The notes beneath the pieces were generated by a model. The model saw only the letters and a list, made by a program, of their open reading frames with translations. It was not told where the DNA came from and searched no databases. From Gavia stellata (taxonomy: Eukaryota > Chordata > Aves > Gaviiformes > Gaviidae): 64,000 bases of DNA. The stretch is taken from contig NC_082594.1 in NCBI RefSeq assembly GCF_030936135.1, positions 17,819,553 to 17,883,552 of the forward strand. Direction: 5' to 3'. Made by a program: the position numbers and the translations under genes. Below, in pieces: positions 50,701-64,000 of the stretch; position 1 is the stretch's first letter; each line of letters begins with the position of its first letter.

Positions 50701-50833
50701 GTACAATGAAACTAGAAAGGAAGACAGTAGGGCATTAGTAAGTTCTAATGAGAGATTTCAGCAGGCTCCCATTTACACAACATAAAATGATGCAGAGGAT
50801 AAACATTTAGATATAATACATACTGAATTATAT

Positions 50834-50907
50834 GTGTCAGGACCCTACAGCTGGTGGGTTTTGGGGTTTTTTTACCCTAATTTCAAAGAGTCCAGAGTCC
50901 TGACACA
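50834..50907. repeat. Inverted repeat with 11-base perfect arms
   Basis: The arm TGTGTCAGGAC (50833-50843) pairs with GTCCTGACACA (50897-50907) across a 53-base spacer. It could form a weak hairpin, and no function is suggested. Confidence 0.7.
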
Positions 50908-53900
50908 AGGCATGTAAGACTGACTATAACATTTAGATTTAATATTCCAGAGAAAAGGAAAAGGCAAAAAATTATAGTAATATTTAGCTTTAGAAGACAA
51001 AGTACAAAAAAAAGAAGTGGTCCATCAAAGAAAAATTACAAGGAACAGATAAAAGGATAAAATAATTATGGACAGCATGAAGACTAATGTGAAGTCATGT
51101 TAGAGACTAAAAGTAAATGCACACTATGAACCAAGATGAATCCAATGGATCAAATATGCCAGGCATGATTATTCAGAAGATTAAAGATGTTATTAGAGGT
51201 AAAGACATCTTTCAGAAGTCAAAATCCTGTCTAAATGGAACTGAACTAAAAACACAGCATAAATATAGAAAGTTAATTATATTAACATAAAAAGGTAAGG
51301 TAAAAGTTGATTTTGAGGAGGATCTTACTGACAATAAATACTAAAGCTATTTTTAAACACATCAGAAGCAGAAAGCTTTCTGGCAGAAAGAAAAAGATGA
51401 TCAAATCATTATAGCAGTATCAGAAAATGACATTTGATAATAAATTAATTATTTGCATCCTAAATATAAGATTTTCCTAAGCCACAACTTTTTTTTTTTA
51501 AAAAACATAATAAACTTTAGGAATCATATTTAAATTGCAATGTCAGTAAAAGGAATTTTCAAGAAAGTCGCCATGAAAAGATGATTTTCACTAGAGGTCC
51601 CAAAAAGAATTCCAATATGTAACGTCCACATCCTTCAGCATGCATTACATCAATTAAACAGGCCTTAGTGCAAAAATAATGGAGGGCGGCAACAGCAACA
51701 TAAACCTTTACCATGTGCCAAAGGCTGATTCTGGGAATTACAGGGCAATGCATCCAACATCTGTAATGGACAAATTCACACAAGTATAATAAAGAACAGA
51801 ATTCCCCTACAGCTGAATAAATGTGGCGTACTGGGAAAGAGCCTTTGCAGGGAAAAGCCATGACTCACAGAAATATCATACTTTTCTGAAGGATTTAAAG
51901 GAGTGTGGATACCAATCTAACTGAAAGAGTGTACTTAAAACTCTCATTTTATCTGTTGATATTCTCTTTACACATTTATAGGCTTGCATTCCTATGACTC
52001 TCCGACACAGTATACAGTAAGACCTATGTGCCATTCAGCATAGCACAAGAATGGAGTAACTACTTTCTTTCCTACTAATAAACTGTGAAATCATCCAGGA
52101 GACCTTACAAATATTCTCAGGAACTTTTACCACCTTTCATAAAAGAGGCAATAATTATCTTTTTGTGCTTTATGTAGAGATTCACTTGAGTTTGGCTTTT
52201 TGCTTCTGTTTTAACTTGCTTTTAATACCTGGAGAGTGTATTATTTCTTCATGCAGTGGCATGGCATTACATAGCTTACTTTAAACCTCTCAAATTTCTG
52301 AATGGATGACTTCTCTTATTAAATAAATATTATTAAATATTAAGCATATTAAGCTATATTATAAGCAGAAATGTTGGTGATAGTAATATAATTGTTGATT
52401 AATAATTATAATCAGATAAATATTATCTCTATTTGTATAATTATAAGTACAATATAGGTTTAATACATATATTAAAGTACTTTAAACGTGATACATATTA
52501 TTAAATGTTAAAATTGAAACCAGAGAAGCAGCTCAGTCACCATCCCTGAATCTTGTGATGACTGCTACACAAACAATATAATTTACAGTATGAAATGAAC
52601 AAAGACAGTGTGTATTTACAGAATGAGAGGGGAATTGTTTGCTGCCATTAATTAAGGAACATGAATTTTTACTTCAGGCCAATTAAATATGCAAAGTACA
52701 CAGTTGTTCTCACCAAACATACAAACTGCTTTACAGCGATTAACACACCAACTGAACAAAACAAAGCAGACAAGTCTGGGTTTGCTTTAAATTAAATACA
52801 TAAATAAATAAAATGCAGTTCTAAAAAAGATTTTTGAATTGTCTGTTTCATAATCCAGCAGGAGGAAATGGAAAAGTTCAGCCACCAGGTACACAGCTTA
52901 ATTTGAGAAACAGACACTGGAGTAGCTGAACAAAGAGAGGAAGCAGACCAAGCATCTGAGATAGGATCTACTCAATTGGAAGTGATTTTCAATGTTAATA
53001 GCTAAAGAGAATAAAATATATTTTAACAGTCAGTATATCGTGGGATAGTGAATAACTAGAGCTAGGAAAAACAAACATGTTTTTTTTTTAATTACTGAGC
53101 CAACAAAAAGCTGCATGCTGTGTGAGTTTAGAGCTGTCTGCAAGTGCTTACCGAGAGCTACACTAAAGTGGTACAAGCACAGCATAATGAAGGAATAACA
53201 AAGCTCAACAACAGTCTTCAGCAAGGAACAAACCTCTACAACCAAACACTATGGACAAATTAGACGCTGGACTACGCATATAACCCGTTTCCTTTCTCTT
53301 ACAGTCTATGACCAATGGAAACGCTTTGAATATTGCCTTATTCCTCTATTGGAAAAGTTTGTCCTTGTAATACAATATCAAATAAGTGTCTAGAAGACAT
53401 CTAGCACTTCTCAGCGTGCTGGACATAGTTATTTCTTCCATTCACTGTCTCCTGTTCTTTTCAATTACTCTTTCTTCTCTCATTTCAGTCACCCTTTTGT
53501 TCAGTTCTCAGGTTGCATTTACACACGATCACCACAGTTATGAGAAAGACGAGTCAATCCCATTTAGAAGGAGCAGTCAGCCTCCTAAGGTGCTGGCTAC
53601 TTGTAAGAGCACATCTCAGTGAGGAGTTCAGTGTAGTCACTACCTGAAGTCCCCAGGTAACAAAAGTTTCAAAGCACGTAAGATACCCTTCAGGGTCTGT
53701 CATTTGTTGTGAATAATGGAACTGTCCACTTCAAGGTAATGCCTATAAAATCAGTAGGTAGACCATTCTCCATAGCAAGACCAAGGCTTGGATCTCACAG
53801 CAAGATGAAACTAAAATGGTCACAGGTCTGTAACAGCAGTCCACTGTATAAAACTTGTATCTTTGATTTGGGTTTCTTACAGCAGAAAAAAAGTAAGATT

Positions 53901-56370
53901 AAGGGAAATAACAGCATGAGGAAGGGAAGCAAGAGCAAACTTCCACCTAGGTTAAAAATTTAGTATTTCAAGAAAGACTCAGTAAACATAATAATAAGCA
54001 TCACTATTAAATTTCAATAGGGACTAAGCTAATACAGAAATGGGATAAGAAAAGGTTTTACAAGATCAAAAAGTTGGTCTGTCATAATCAGGACCTTGGA
54101 CTTAACAGTGAGGAGAAGCATTAGAAAATCTAATGCAGGCTGTAACAAAGAAATGAACTAGCCTACATAAGAGTATCTTCATCAGGTAGTGCTAAGTTTA
54201 TGTATAAAGCATGAGACTAAAAAAAAAGGAAAAAAAGAAAAAACCCCATAGCTCCTATTTATGAGCTAAAACATTAATTATTACAAAACTCTTAGGTACT
54301 TGGATAACCACTAATTGTTTGGTCTCTATCCCTTCTTTCCCCCAGTCAATGAGTGACACAGGTTAATAACATGTTATGTAAAAATGTAATTTAATCTTAT
54401 TGATATAAAATCAGTTGCCCTTTATATTCAACAATTATTTGTTCTTATATTATGAAAAAGGGCATATCAGCTAAACTGTTTATTACTCAGAAAAACTAAC
54501 CTGACCTTCTTATTCATCTCCTCTTTACACTGATTGCCTCCAATCATCCCAGCATTCAAATATCTTCCTATTCATTCTCAGTACTTATTTTCTTAGAGCA
54601 CCTCTGAGATAGGGCGATCAGAGTAATATCTCATGAGTAGAATGGACACGCATACAAACCTCAAATCAAATTCAATAAGAGTTGTACTGCCAGCCCATGG
54701 AAGTAAGATTGGAACCATTAATGTGCAATTTACAGCAGTTTGTAATATGCCCAGTGATGTAGTAGTAACGGGGAAAACTAAAGTTATTAAGTCTAGCTTA
54801 AGAATAACCTTGCAAATACAACTTTAAAAAAGGTCTGAAGATGCAGTTTGATATTTTAAATTGTCAGCTACACTTTGAAATGGTTAGTCAGTTAACCATA
54901 GCATCAGTGAACCACTATAAATATGGGATGTAAGAAAATAAAAAAAATGCAATGATTAGAAGGTTTGCTTCTATAGCAAGAACATCTAATACAAAACATG
55001 TATACTCAGACCATAAAAAAGAAAGGTATTGCAGCATATCCGCTCTTAATATGAAACAAGAATTTGTGGACTTATCATAGACAAATGTCATACAGGAACA
55101 AGAAGGTGATAAGCAGAAATTCAGCATATGTAAATAAAAATAGCATTTACTTAAGTAAATATAAAAATTTAGTAACAAGTAAATATAGAAGTCCAGTAAA
55201 AATACCGCAAGAGATTTCAAAAATATTCAGGTCTCAATATTCACTATTTAGAAAAGAAATTTACCCTAGCTCTGGTATATGAGGTATTTTCAGACAGTGC
55301 AGTATCAGAAAAGATAATTTTACAAAATGAAAGCAACAGATTAACCCAACCAAAAATAGTAATTCAAGCATATGAGGGAGCTTAATAATGCATTTTTATT
55401 AGAAAGAGAAGTAGTCCAATCTGAAAAATTATTATTAAAGGAGTATATATAGAGAAGGGTCTTGAAAAAAAAATGGTAGAGGAAGAATGTCGACAATTAG
55501 ATGTTGCAGAACAAAGATTCAACTCCATATCCTTTTAAGTTTCAACTAATGTATATCCATACCCTCAAGCTATTATCACTGCTGTTACTTTGGGAGACAT
55601 CAGAAGAAAGCCAAAGACTTGAAAAAGCAATGAGCCTGTAATATCATGTTACCTAGAAGCAATTCCTCTGGGCTCACAGGCAGAACAGAATGGGAAAGCT
55701 AATACTGACATTGGTAGTGGCACATCCATTACAGACATCAGCAGAGAGAGCCACTCTCCACAGCCATTAGTGTAGTGCCTGTGAAGAACCTCTGCAAAAA
55801 TCCCACATGCACAAATATGAAAGCCATGCTGCTAGCTGAAAGTATCTTGTTATCCAGGTGTGCTAGCCAAAAGTCAAATGTCTTAATTCCTTTTAGAAGG
55901 ATGGGTGCATAGTTTAATTGCTCCTCTTAAACAGCCTATTTCTACAAAATGCTTCTGCTTTATGTTGGTAGAAATGGCTAATGAGACCCAATCTGTGATT
56001 ACACTAAAGACCAGGTGGTCCCAACAGTCATTGGCTGATCAAATTCTCCTTTCAAAACCTCATTTTGAACAGAGTAATTGTGTTTCATTGCTTAAACATA
56101 CAAAATACATTATTAATTCATGGTTCACACTTTTATAATTGGTTTTATTTGTAAATTATTTGAAATCCAAGAAGGTGTAATACCATCTGTTTACTAAGGC
56201 TGTGCGAAGACCAAGAGAAGCATCAGTGAGGTTCTACCTTTCCATTTCAAACTGGAAGTATCTACTGCACCAGAAAGGCTTTCCAGGAATGGTTTTGCTT
56301 ATGTTTTTCTTGGTGTAGGGGTGTCAAATTTGTTAAAAACAAAATTCACTCTGAGCAAACAGTGACAGGG

Positions 56371-56566
56371 TATCATAGAATCATAGAATACTAGGTTGGA
56401 AGGGACCTCAAGGACCATCTGGTCCAACCTTTCTTGGCAAAAGCATGGTCTAGACAAGATGGCCCAGCACCCTGTCCAGCTGACTCTTAAAAGTGTCCAG
56501 TGTTGGGGAATCCACTGCTTCCCTGGGGAGATTACTCCAACGGCTGATTGTTCGCATTGTGAAAAA
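56371..56566 (-). mobile_element. CR1 LINE 3' end, a different subfamily
   Basis: On the plus strand it starts with CATAGAATCATAGAATACT, the complement of the CR1 terminal octamers. GGTTGGAAGGGACCTCAAGG and CATCTGGTCCAACC follow. The body then reads CCCAGCACCCTGTCCAGCTG, with TCCCTGGGGAGATTACTCCA further on. These words differ from the copies at 14050 and 47307, which points to another CR1 subfamily. It is truncated after about 200 bases. Confidence 0.88.
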
Positions 56567-58829
56567 ACACAGCAGTAAAAATATGCAGAAATTCTGCTTA
56601 GTGTTAGGGGAAAAACAGAGCCAGAAAAACTGGCACCATCAACTACAAGTGCTGCATGGCACCTGGAAAGGGCTTTTGCTTCCAGTGTCAAAGCATACTC
56701 CAGAGCTTTTGTATTATCAGTTTGAACTCTTAAGAAGTTTTATCTGCTCTGCCCCTTTATACCTGTTACATGTACTGAAACCAGTAAGATATTTTATATC
56801 ATTTAATTGCTGATACAATTTCTCCAGTACTTTTTAATTGCAAAACCCAATTTCCTATAAATTACATTCAGGAAGTTAAGACAGTGTGTCTTAATACGTT
56901 TTTGTCTTCTAACGAATTTTGTAATCTTCTCTTACTGACATCAACAAGAATGTTCCGGAAATACACTCACCAGAAACTGCATATACCTATTATTTTTTAA
57001 AAGTATCCACTAATGATATTAAAGCTGTTCTGCAAAAGTATGCCCACTTTATTATTCCCTATTCCAGTTAGAGCTAGTCAACTCTTTGTACAGAAAACAC
57101 AAAATTTTGCGGAAGAAAGAATGGCACAGCCATCCTGCAGACAAGATTCAAGTGTGATGCTACAGCAGGAATTAGAAATTATGATGAGCTGAAAACATTC
57201 GACAGTAAATGGGCCAAAAGCCATCTGTTCCTGTATCTCACCGCCATCTGAAGTTCCAAATGAAATCACAGATTTTTATTGTGCACTTAGTGAGGATAAT
57301 GAATTCCCAGCATTCTAGTGTTTATACAAGTGTCTCAGCTATATTTTTCTGAGAAGCAGTTTTCAATAATTTTTTAATGATTCTTTATATATTCTAAGTC
57401 TAAAACCATTACTACAACTGTATTTAAGTTCTGCAATGGGTATGTTACAGTGAAAGGCCACTCAACCTTCTGTTATTAAAACATATTACAGGTAAATTTT
57501 GACAACCAAATATTTTTATTGCAGAAAAATATCTGTGTTTATAGTCTCAATTCCCAAATCTAAAAATCAAACATGCTAGCACACCTGCAATTTTGAATGT
57601 TAATTTTCAGGGTGATTTGGGGTTTTTTTGTTTGGTGTTGGTTTGGTTTTTTTTTTTAAAGAAAAAAAACGCATCAGAAGCACTGATTCTTTTTCTTCTT
57701 TCTTTCACTTCCTATTCCAAAGTATTAATCACTATGTAAATTTTACATGTATACACACATATACACAAATATGCATGCACGCATACACACACAGACAAAC
57801 ACACCACTTTACTTTTAGATAACTGGCTCTTTTTCCAAGGAATCACTTTCATTTTTAAACTATTTTTGAAAAGGCCAATTTTGAAAACACGTGAAAAAAA
57901 AAAGAAACATTCTCATTTTTCCCTATTATCATTATTGGAACCAATAGAGTATTATTTTAGGTTTGTTCCACAACGGATTCCTCTCAGGTACTCCTAATGT
58001 CATATGGTTTATTTGTCTCGGGATAAGAACTGTGCTGCAAATAATTTCTCTGGATAAAGATCCGGCATGTTATTTCTTAATGCAGAACTACACATAATGG
58101 TATGCAATGGATGGTATTTTATCATAAATAGGATTTGAGGTATAAACCAAGCTGTTGTATTGCTTCCTTTCTGAAAAATGGTGTTAATTCTGCAAAAAGA
58201 AGGAAAATAAAGATACATTCATTTATACTGAGCTAGGTTCCCCAGAATTCTCTCTCAGTCCGGACTCTAATGCATCTCAGGAATCCAAATTAAACATTGG
58301 ACCTTCAATACATCAAAATTTTGTATTGATTTTGTATTTTAAACACAATTCATCATTATTAAGAACTGTCTCTAGCAATGGCTAAGCAGAGACTACTTTC
58401 TGTCTCCTGCATACTGATTAGGTGCTAAGGAACGCAGTAACAGGCTTAGTGTTGAGAAGGTTTTTTTCCTTACAGGCCATACTTTGTTTGGAATTGAAAA
58501 CAGTTTTAAAAGACGCATACACTTATACTTCATTCATCCACCACCATGAACTGAGTCTAGATTTACCTAACTCTGTATCATGTCAATATGTTTCCTGATT
58601 AAAAAACACAAACAGAATTAAGTCAGTCTTTAGCAACACAAAGGCAAACTGTTTTTCATTTAGCAGATTTGACTCTAATTCTTATGCAGGGATCATATTG
58701 ACACAAGTATAATACAAGATGGGAAAAAAATCTGAAAAAAAAATCGACAAGGCAAAGCACACAAATAATGGACATAAATTATTTAGAATCGTCATAAAGA
58801 ACACTTTCTATGTGTGGATTAAAACATAA

Positions 58830-59165
58830 AAGCAGCTACACTGGATCAAACCAAAGCCCAACATGCCTTCTCCAGCAGTAGCAAAAGCAAATGCCTAATG
58901 AAGAGTACAAAAAGAAAGGATGCATCCAAGCATTTGCAACTTAGCGATTAAGAGCCAGACATCATTTCTGTACAATTCTCAAGGGATTTCTTTTTCATGA
59001 ACTTGTACAGTCTCTCCTTGAATCTACTTAAGCTTCCAATATCCACAACTTCCTCTAACAACCATTCTGTGAAGCATAACCTTTTCTCCATTTGTTTTCA
59101 ATCTGCTTCTTGCTCATTTAACCTTTTACCTCCTAATTTTGTACCACCAAAAACCAATGCAAATG
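58830..59165. repeat. Ancient CR1-like (sauropsid) interspersed repeat
   Basis: A decayed but collinear series: AGCAGCTACACTGGATCAAA, then CTTCTCCAGCAGTAGC, TTTTTCATGAACTTGTACAG, AATATCCACAACTTCCTC, AACAACCATTCTGTGAAGCA and a final TTTGTTTTCAATCTGCTTC. This follows the order of a common old reptile/bird element whose CR1-related part is on the minus strand. Identified by eye, family not named. Confidence 0.55.
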
Positions 59166-60927
59166 ATCTGCCTCAAAGGAATGCTAATGCTGCAGATATA
59201 TTTTGCTAAGTAAAAACACAGAATAAAAGCATAAATGACATCAGTTATGACTGCTACTGACACTGTCAGAGGTAGCATCCTCATAACCAATGCACTGAAA
59301 TCAAGAGTTGTGTAGCACTTTCAGATAAATACAGAAATACCAACTGTACTTAGAGGTAAACCATGAACACATGGGAGTTATTTTTCAATGCTGAAGTCTC
59401 CACAATTTTCTGCTGTCTCCTTACATTCAGTACTCATTTTTATCACCTATCTTAACTCAGAAACACTATGGTACAGCAGCCTTCTCTTACACAGTTTCAC
59501 TAGGGCTCAAAGTGCAACTTTGCTTTTCTCAAATTACCCAAGAAAATTTAGACATAAATGGTGCTTATGTTCAGATGCTTAATTATATCACAAATGAAGT
59601 TAAAATATTTAATTCAGGGTTAGTGCCTTCATACAGCCCAAATGCCACTTTTGCATATTCACCCAGTTTTTTGATTTCCATAGACTCTGAAGGTTGCCTC
59701 CTACTCAAATGTAAAGACAGAACAAGCACAATCTGCATTTTAATTAATCTTTTTAAAAAGGGTCTTTGCATATGCATTCATTGTAGCTATATACATGTGA
59801 CCCAAGTATTTCAGCACGATAGCCTTTAAGGTCCCAAATTTCACTTAACAGAAGCCCTTATTTAACCGTAACCCTACTAAAATTTATCGGACTACACACT
59901 TAAGGTAACCCGCAGTGAACAACAGAGGGACTCTACCCAAGCTGAGACATCCACAGTGTGCAACAGACACACCACACAAATAGCTTCTGCATACAGACTT
60001 CCAGGATGGTACATTCAAACAAGTCAATGTCTCTCTCACTGAAGCCAAGCGCACAAAACCTGTTGAGACACCTCTACATTTTGCACTTTTAGGCATTTTG
60101 TGCTATTAGGCACAGACTTTCCATTTACAACACGCACACAGTCTCCACCCTGTGAGAGCTATCTAATCCCATGTGGCAAAAGTCAGGCTTGTTCGGTGTC
60201 TAGAGTGCTTAAATTGTTATTCTGATCTAATTTCACATTTCAAACTAGAAAAAAAAAAAAACAGGATCAGAACATTTATTTAATGTTACTAATACAGAAA
60301 ATATTCGATGCACTTAAGGACATCAGGTATTGACATATTTAGAGGTGCGAACAGAAGAAATATTAATAAATCTACCTTTTACCTCCCATTATCTTTCTGT
60401 CTAGTCTGGTGTTCTGTTTCCCAAAGCCTTGTTACTGAGGAGCTTTCCCAACTTATGGCAGCCTGATACGCAGTGATGTCCTCTCACAGTCCTGCTTACT
60501 GTAGAGCAGAAAACTTGTATCTTCTTAACTGCATATTCAAGCATTAAGCCTGATAATAGCAAGCTTCTTGGCTCTTTTAGCACAACTGACTAGGAAAATA
60601 CTTAGGATAGCACACCATTTCAGAGGCTATTGAAAAACACTTATCCTCTTATTTAGGTTTCATATATATATGTGTGTCTGTGTCTATATATGTATTTATT
60701 TATAAATATAGATATTTTTTAAAAACATTAGCTATAGAAAAGAAGTAGGAAGAAGTGAGGTTAAGAAATTAAATATTTAAGAAGATGTGGAAATTATGTA
60801 GGGAAAAAAATTAATGTAGAAAAAATTAAACAACTTCAGTGAACCAATATCCCCAAACAACATTCCCTAGTATTTTTCATGAAGTACCAAAAAAGCAAGG
60901 TAACAGCTACTCATATGCCTTCAAGAG

Positions 60928-60929
<2 letters not shown>

Positions 60930-60965
<36 letters not shown>
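60930..60965. repeat. (TA)n microsatellite
   Basis: About 36 bases of uninterrupted TA dinucleotides. The copy number is likely to be polymorphic. A related degenerate TA/TG tract lies at about 60662-60715. Confidence 0.97.
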
Positions 60966-60969
<4 letters not shown>

Positions 60970-61283
60970 ATATCAAAGCCACAAACAATTTAAGAAGAAC
61001 TCAAATAATAAATTTTCATCTTTTCTGCACTTTGGACACATGGAAGGCTAGCAGTTGAAAACAAATCAAATGTTAAGACAGGCAAAATGAGAGCTGGTAG
61101 TGCATAAAAAAAATGTTTCAATACTGTTGAAAAATGGTTTAAGACAAAGTTACTATTATTTTATCTTTTTTCAATATTGAGAGAATCCAAACATGTTTTA
61201 GCCTGCACTGAATTTTAAACTGGGATACCTTCATACACAGAAAACCTGTAACATTATTATTTGTGGGTGTTTACTTTATTTAC

Positions 61284-61307
61284 GGGGGGGGGGGGGACGG
61301 GGGGGGG
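61284..61307. repeat. Interrupted poly-G tract followed by A-rich sequence
   Basis: Thirteen G at 61284-61296, then AC, then nine G at 61299-61307, followed directly by an A-rich stretch. In the CWF19L2 transcript the run is C-rich, because the gene is on the other strand. Confidence 0.95.
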
Positions 61308-62367
61308 TAAAAAAAAATAAAAAAAATTAAAGAATCACACTAACTACCAAGAACAGAGAAGGAAAGAAAAAAAAAAAGAAAACAACAACAATCCTCTTCC
61401 TCCAGGTAAATTTTTGCTACAACATTACCCAAGTGGGCTAACTCAGGATGCAGCTATGGACTTCTCTTCTGCTTCAGTATCTTTTACAATTTTCTTTCTA
61501 TTCTATTTCAGAAAGATGTATGTATTCATGCTTTTTGGCTTCTTTCAGCTGGAACATCTAAATGCACCGCAAACAGCAGGTCTTAAAACTACAGATTACT
61601 TTGGCCAAGAGGAAACCTAGTAACAAAACGGTCTTACCAAGATCTGTACACTTGGTGAAATATATCAGCCGATAAACATAAGGTTTTTAAACACCGAGCA
61701 TCAGTATTTGAAACTTGTACTTCAAAACCAAAATTTTGGAGTTACTTGGGGTAGAATCCTTGTCTAAATCAAACAAACTATAAAAGCTAGGTTTGCCTCT
61801 ATTCTCACTTACAAACAAATAAATACATAAAACTAGGATTTAAGCTACCACTTCACAGTCCCTTCAGTCTGTAGTTTGTTCATCACTTTAAGGCAGAATA
61901 AACCAGCACTGCTGTCAAAAGAATTGATCCTGTCCTCTGTACAAACCCCAGCCGCCCATGCACACCCCATTATACTAGGCATAAGTTTTCATTCAGTCAC
62001 ACAGTGAACTGAATTGGGAAATTGATCCCTGTTCAATTAATCAAGAAGAAAAAAACCTTCCTAGGGAGATGCATTCAGAACTGCCTTCATTGCTTCCTGA
62101 CTTACCTCCCCAATTCTCCCAACAGAAATGAAAATAAGGCAAAGACACGTTTTCAGGACCTTTCAGCATGACATTGGCCATGCTGCTCCAAAGAACCAGA
62201 GACAGACCTGCCTCAAACAAAATGCTTCATGTTTGTTATTGGTAGCGGAGGCAAAGCTACCAAACTTTGGGATCAATGGGACATCCATTTGGAAAACCAC
62301 TTCTGTGGAAACTGTTTCAGGTATCTTACTTGGAATATAACTGGCTGAACCGATCGAGGCTGTCACT

Positions 62368-62910
62368 TTGGTGGTCAATGTTATAGAAAGACCAATTCAT
62401 ACAGTATCAAATACACCTTCACAAATCAGCCTCTCTTGTGTTATGAGATGGTTTCTGAACATCTGGGTTGTTCAGACTCATAATGTGATACAGTTGGCCC
62501 TTGATACACAGGAGTACCCAACATATTCTGCCTGTGTCCCAGTAGTCCAAAATCAGTTTGAAGCTATAAAACCAGTAAGACTACCATGGCAACTATCACA
62601 GGGACAGGACTTAGTTGCCAGCTTTGCTGGACTGCTCACAGTCAAAAGCCACATAATAGAGGCTAGAAGTAGCCATGAAAGAGGCACAGGCAAGTCATAT
62701 TCAGAAAGACATGACAGCAAGACTGTGAAACGTACAGGAAGACCTTCACCCTCTGGAAAGCAAGCCGCGGCAGTAATTCACACCCGAGTAACTTCAAGTG
62801 AAGGTCAAGGTTTTCACCATGGTTTGGGGAGTCTGCCAATTTACTGCAAGTCTAAGAAGTTGAGCAACTTTACAGCAAGTTGGAAAGAGGTTGGTACTGT
62901 TCTGGCATGA
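62368..62910 (+). other. Unassigned open frame of 180 codons, probably non-coding
   Basis: This is the longest uninterrupted frame on the plus strand that is not explained by a repeat. It has no recognised domain, no clear signal peptide and no obvious splice context. The translation has a mixed hydrophobic/basic composition with SSHERGTGKSYSERHDSK in the middle. A remnant of a retroelement is possible but was not shown. It lies in what should be an intron of CWF19L2 on the opposite strand. Confidence 0.2.
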
Positions 62911-64000
62911 TGCAGTTCAAGAACTAGCCATTTGCAGAATTACAGACATCAGCCGTATTGCATCTGTAAAGGACTATTTGCATTGGCAAATCATGTAAAG
63001 TCCAAAACAGCAGGACTGTCAACAGTCCTGGTTCCCACAAACTAAAGGTAGTTTCTGCAAGACACATGGACTGTAACATAAAATAAGCTTTCTGAGATGA
63101 ACAGACCTAAAAACCAAGCTCCTACATCTGGAATTATGTAAGAAGCTGATCCTGAGCTTCAGAGAAAGCCAACATGGAACTCCAAAGGGCAGACATTTTG
63201 CATCCAAGATACTTCAGAGAGGAGAGTCTTGTTTTTAAATCTCTTCAATCTTCCAGAGAAGCTTATATCAATCACAACACTAAAATGGTCAATGAGGGCT
63301 TAGTCAAGCTCCCACAGGAGAGGAAGAAAAAGAAATTTTTCCTTTCTGAAAATTCAAGTAGTATTTACTTTTGGTACTTTTACAATGCCTACATGCAACA
63401 AAGCAGAGTCCACCTACACAAAGCTTTTGTAATCTGAAATTCGTGTGAATTCAAGGACTGAGACTTTAATACAATTGTGACAATGTAGTCAGCAAGAGGC
63501 CACACATTAACTTCCAGTTCAGTCTGTCTTCTAAAGACTGGAGAAATATTACTCAGTGTATGAGGTCTGAGATAAAGCCTTTTCAGAATAAATATTAGTG
63601 GCTTTTCAAACTCAGCTGACTTGCAGCTGAATTTTCACTGTGGAATTGGGGTCAAACTGGTCAAGAACATTAGTTTTTGCCTAAAAGTCTCCTCTGCATC
63701 ATGAGAACAGAGCTCATAAATGAAGATACTGACCCTGTTTCCTTGTAGCTATATCAAAGTTGGTATGGAAAAAGATTACTGTACATTTCTTGAATGCCAC
63801 CCTTTAAAAGGAACAGCATTTGAAGTGTCAGCTTCTTCAGAGACATCTGAGTTATGTAACAATCAGCACCAAATCCTGGCAAGCTAAGTAAGATGCAGAT
63901 CACCTGCTTCGGTGCCTATGTTAGTCACCGCAGAGCTTGAAAGGCAAGACAGCCTAGGTTCCAGATAACAAGGCCTAGGCTTCCTGGGCAAAGAGTCAAC

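Larger units (their letters stand above)
41095..64000 (-). other. CWF19L2 upstream intron, open at the window edge
   Basis: After the exon at 40969-41094 I find no further CWF19L2 exon on the minus strand, although more than 500 N-terminal residues are missing. The 22.9 kb are therefore most simply one intron, or more than one with small exons I could not recognise. Content: a long decayed CR1 (42137-43805), CR1 3' ends (47307-47765 and 56371-56566), an ancient element near 58830-59165, a CA-rich stretch at 46491-46510, AT-rich low-complexity at 52320-52510, a TA microsatellite (60930-60965), G-runs (61284-61307) and an unassigned open frame (62368-62910). Confidence 0.6.

Noticed and set aside
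1..64000. CRISPR arrays, rRNA, tRNA, bacterial operons, telomeric repeats
   Set aside because: None was seen. The sequence has the layout of a vertebrate intron and its flank.

Overview
The window is vertebrate nuclear DNA, most likely from a bird. It is AT-rich and gene-poor. It carries several copies of the CR1 LINE with the bird/reptile 3' end (8-base ATTCTRTG repeats) and avian-looking LTR-type fragments. There are no bacterial-style operons, no CRISPR array and no tRNA or rRNA gene that I could recognise.

The only host gene I can support is CWF19L2 (CWF19-like 2, a splicing-associated protein with a CwfJ C-terminal region) on the minus strand. Eight coding exons lie between 41094 and 10779. 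They encode the last 357 residues plus the stop codon, about 40% of a protein that is about 890 residues long in human. Every exon has AG/GT borders, every exon length is divisible by three, and joined together they read without a break through the CwfJ_C_1 and CwfJ_C_2 domains. The N-terminal exons are not visible and should lie beyond 64000, so 41095-64000 is best read as intron.

Layout: 1-10778 is the 3' flank of CWF19L2, with old CR1-like remnants and one LTR-type fragment. 10779-23208 holds the six last exons, the best preserved CR1 copy (14050-15030, nested in an older CR1-like element), a rearranged LTR-type fragment and a GC-rich insert. 23209-39566 is a 16.4-kb intron with little recognisable content apart from an ancient CR1/L3-like remnant. 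39567-41094 holds two exons. 41095-64000 contains a long decayed CR1 (42137-43805), a short CR1 3' end (47307-47765), another CR1 family's 3' end (56371-56566), an ancient element near 59000, microsatellites and G-runs.

I did not find a convincing undescribed system. The observations most worth checking are the run of frame-neutral exons, the internally inverted LTR-type repeat at 12955-13183, the nested CR1 insertion and the GC-rich insert with an 18-base palindrome.
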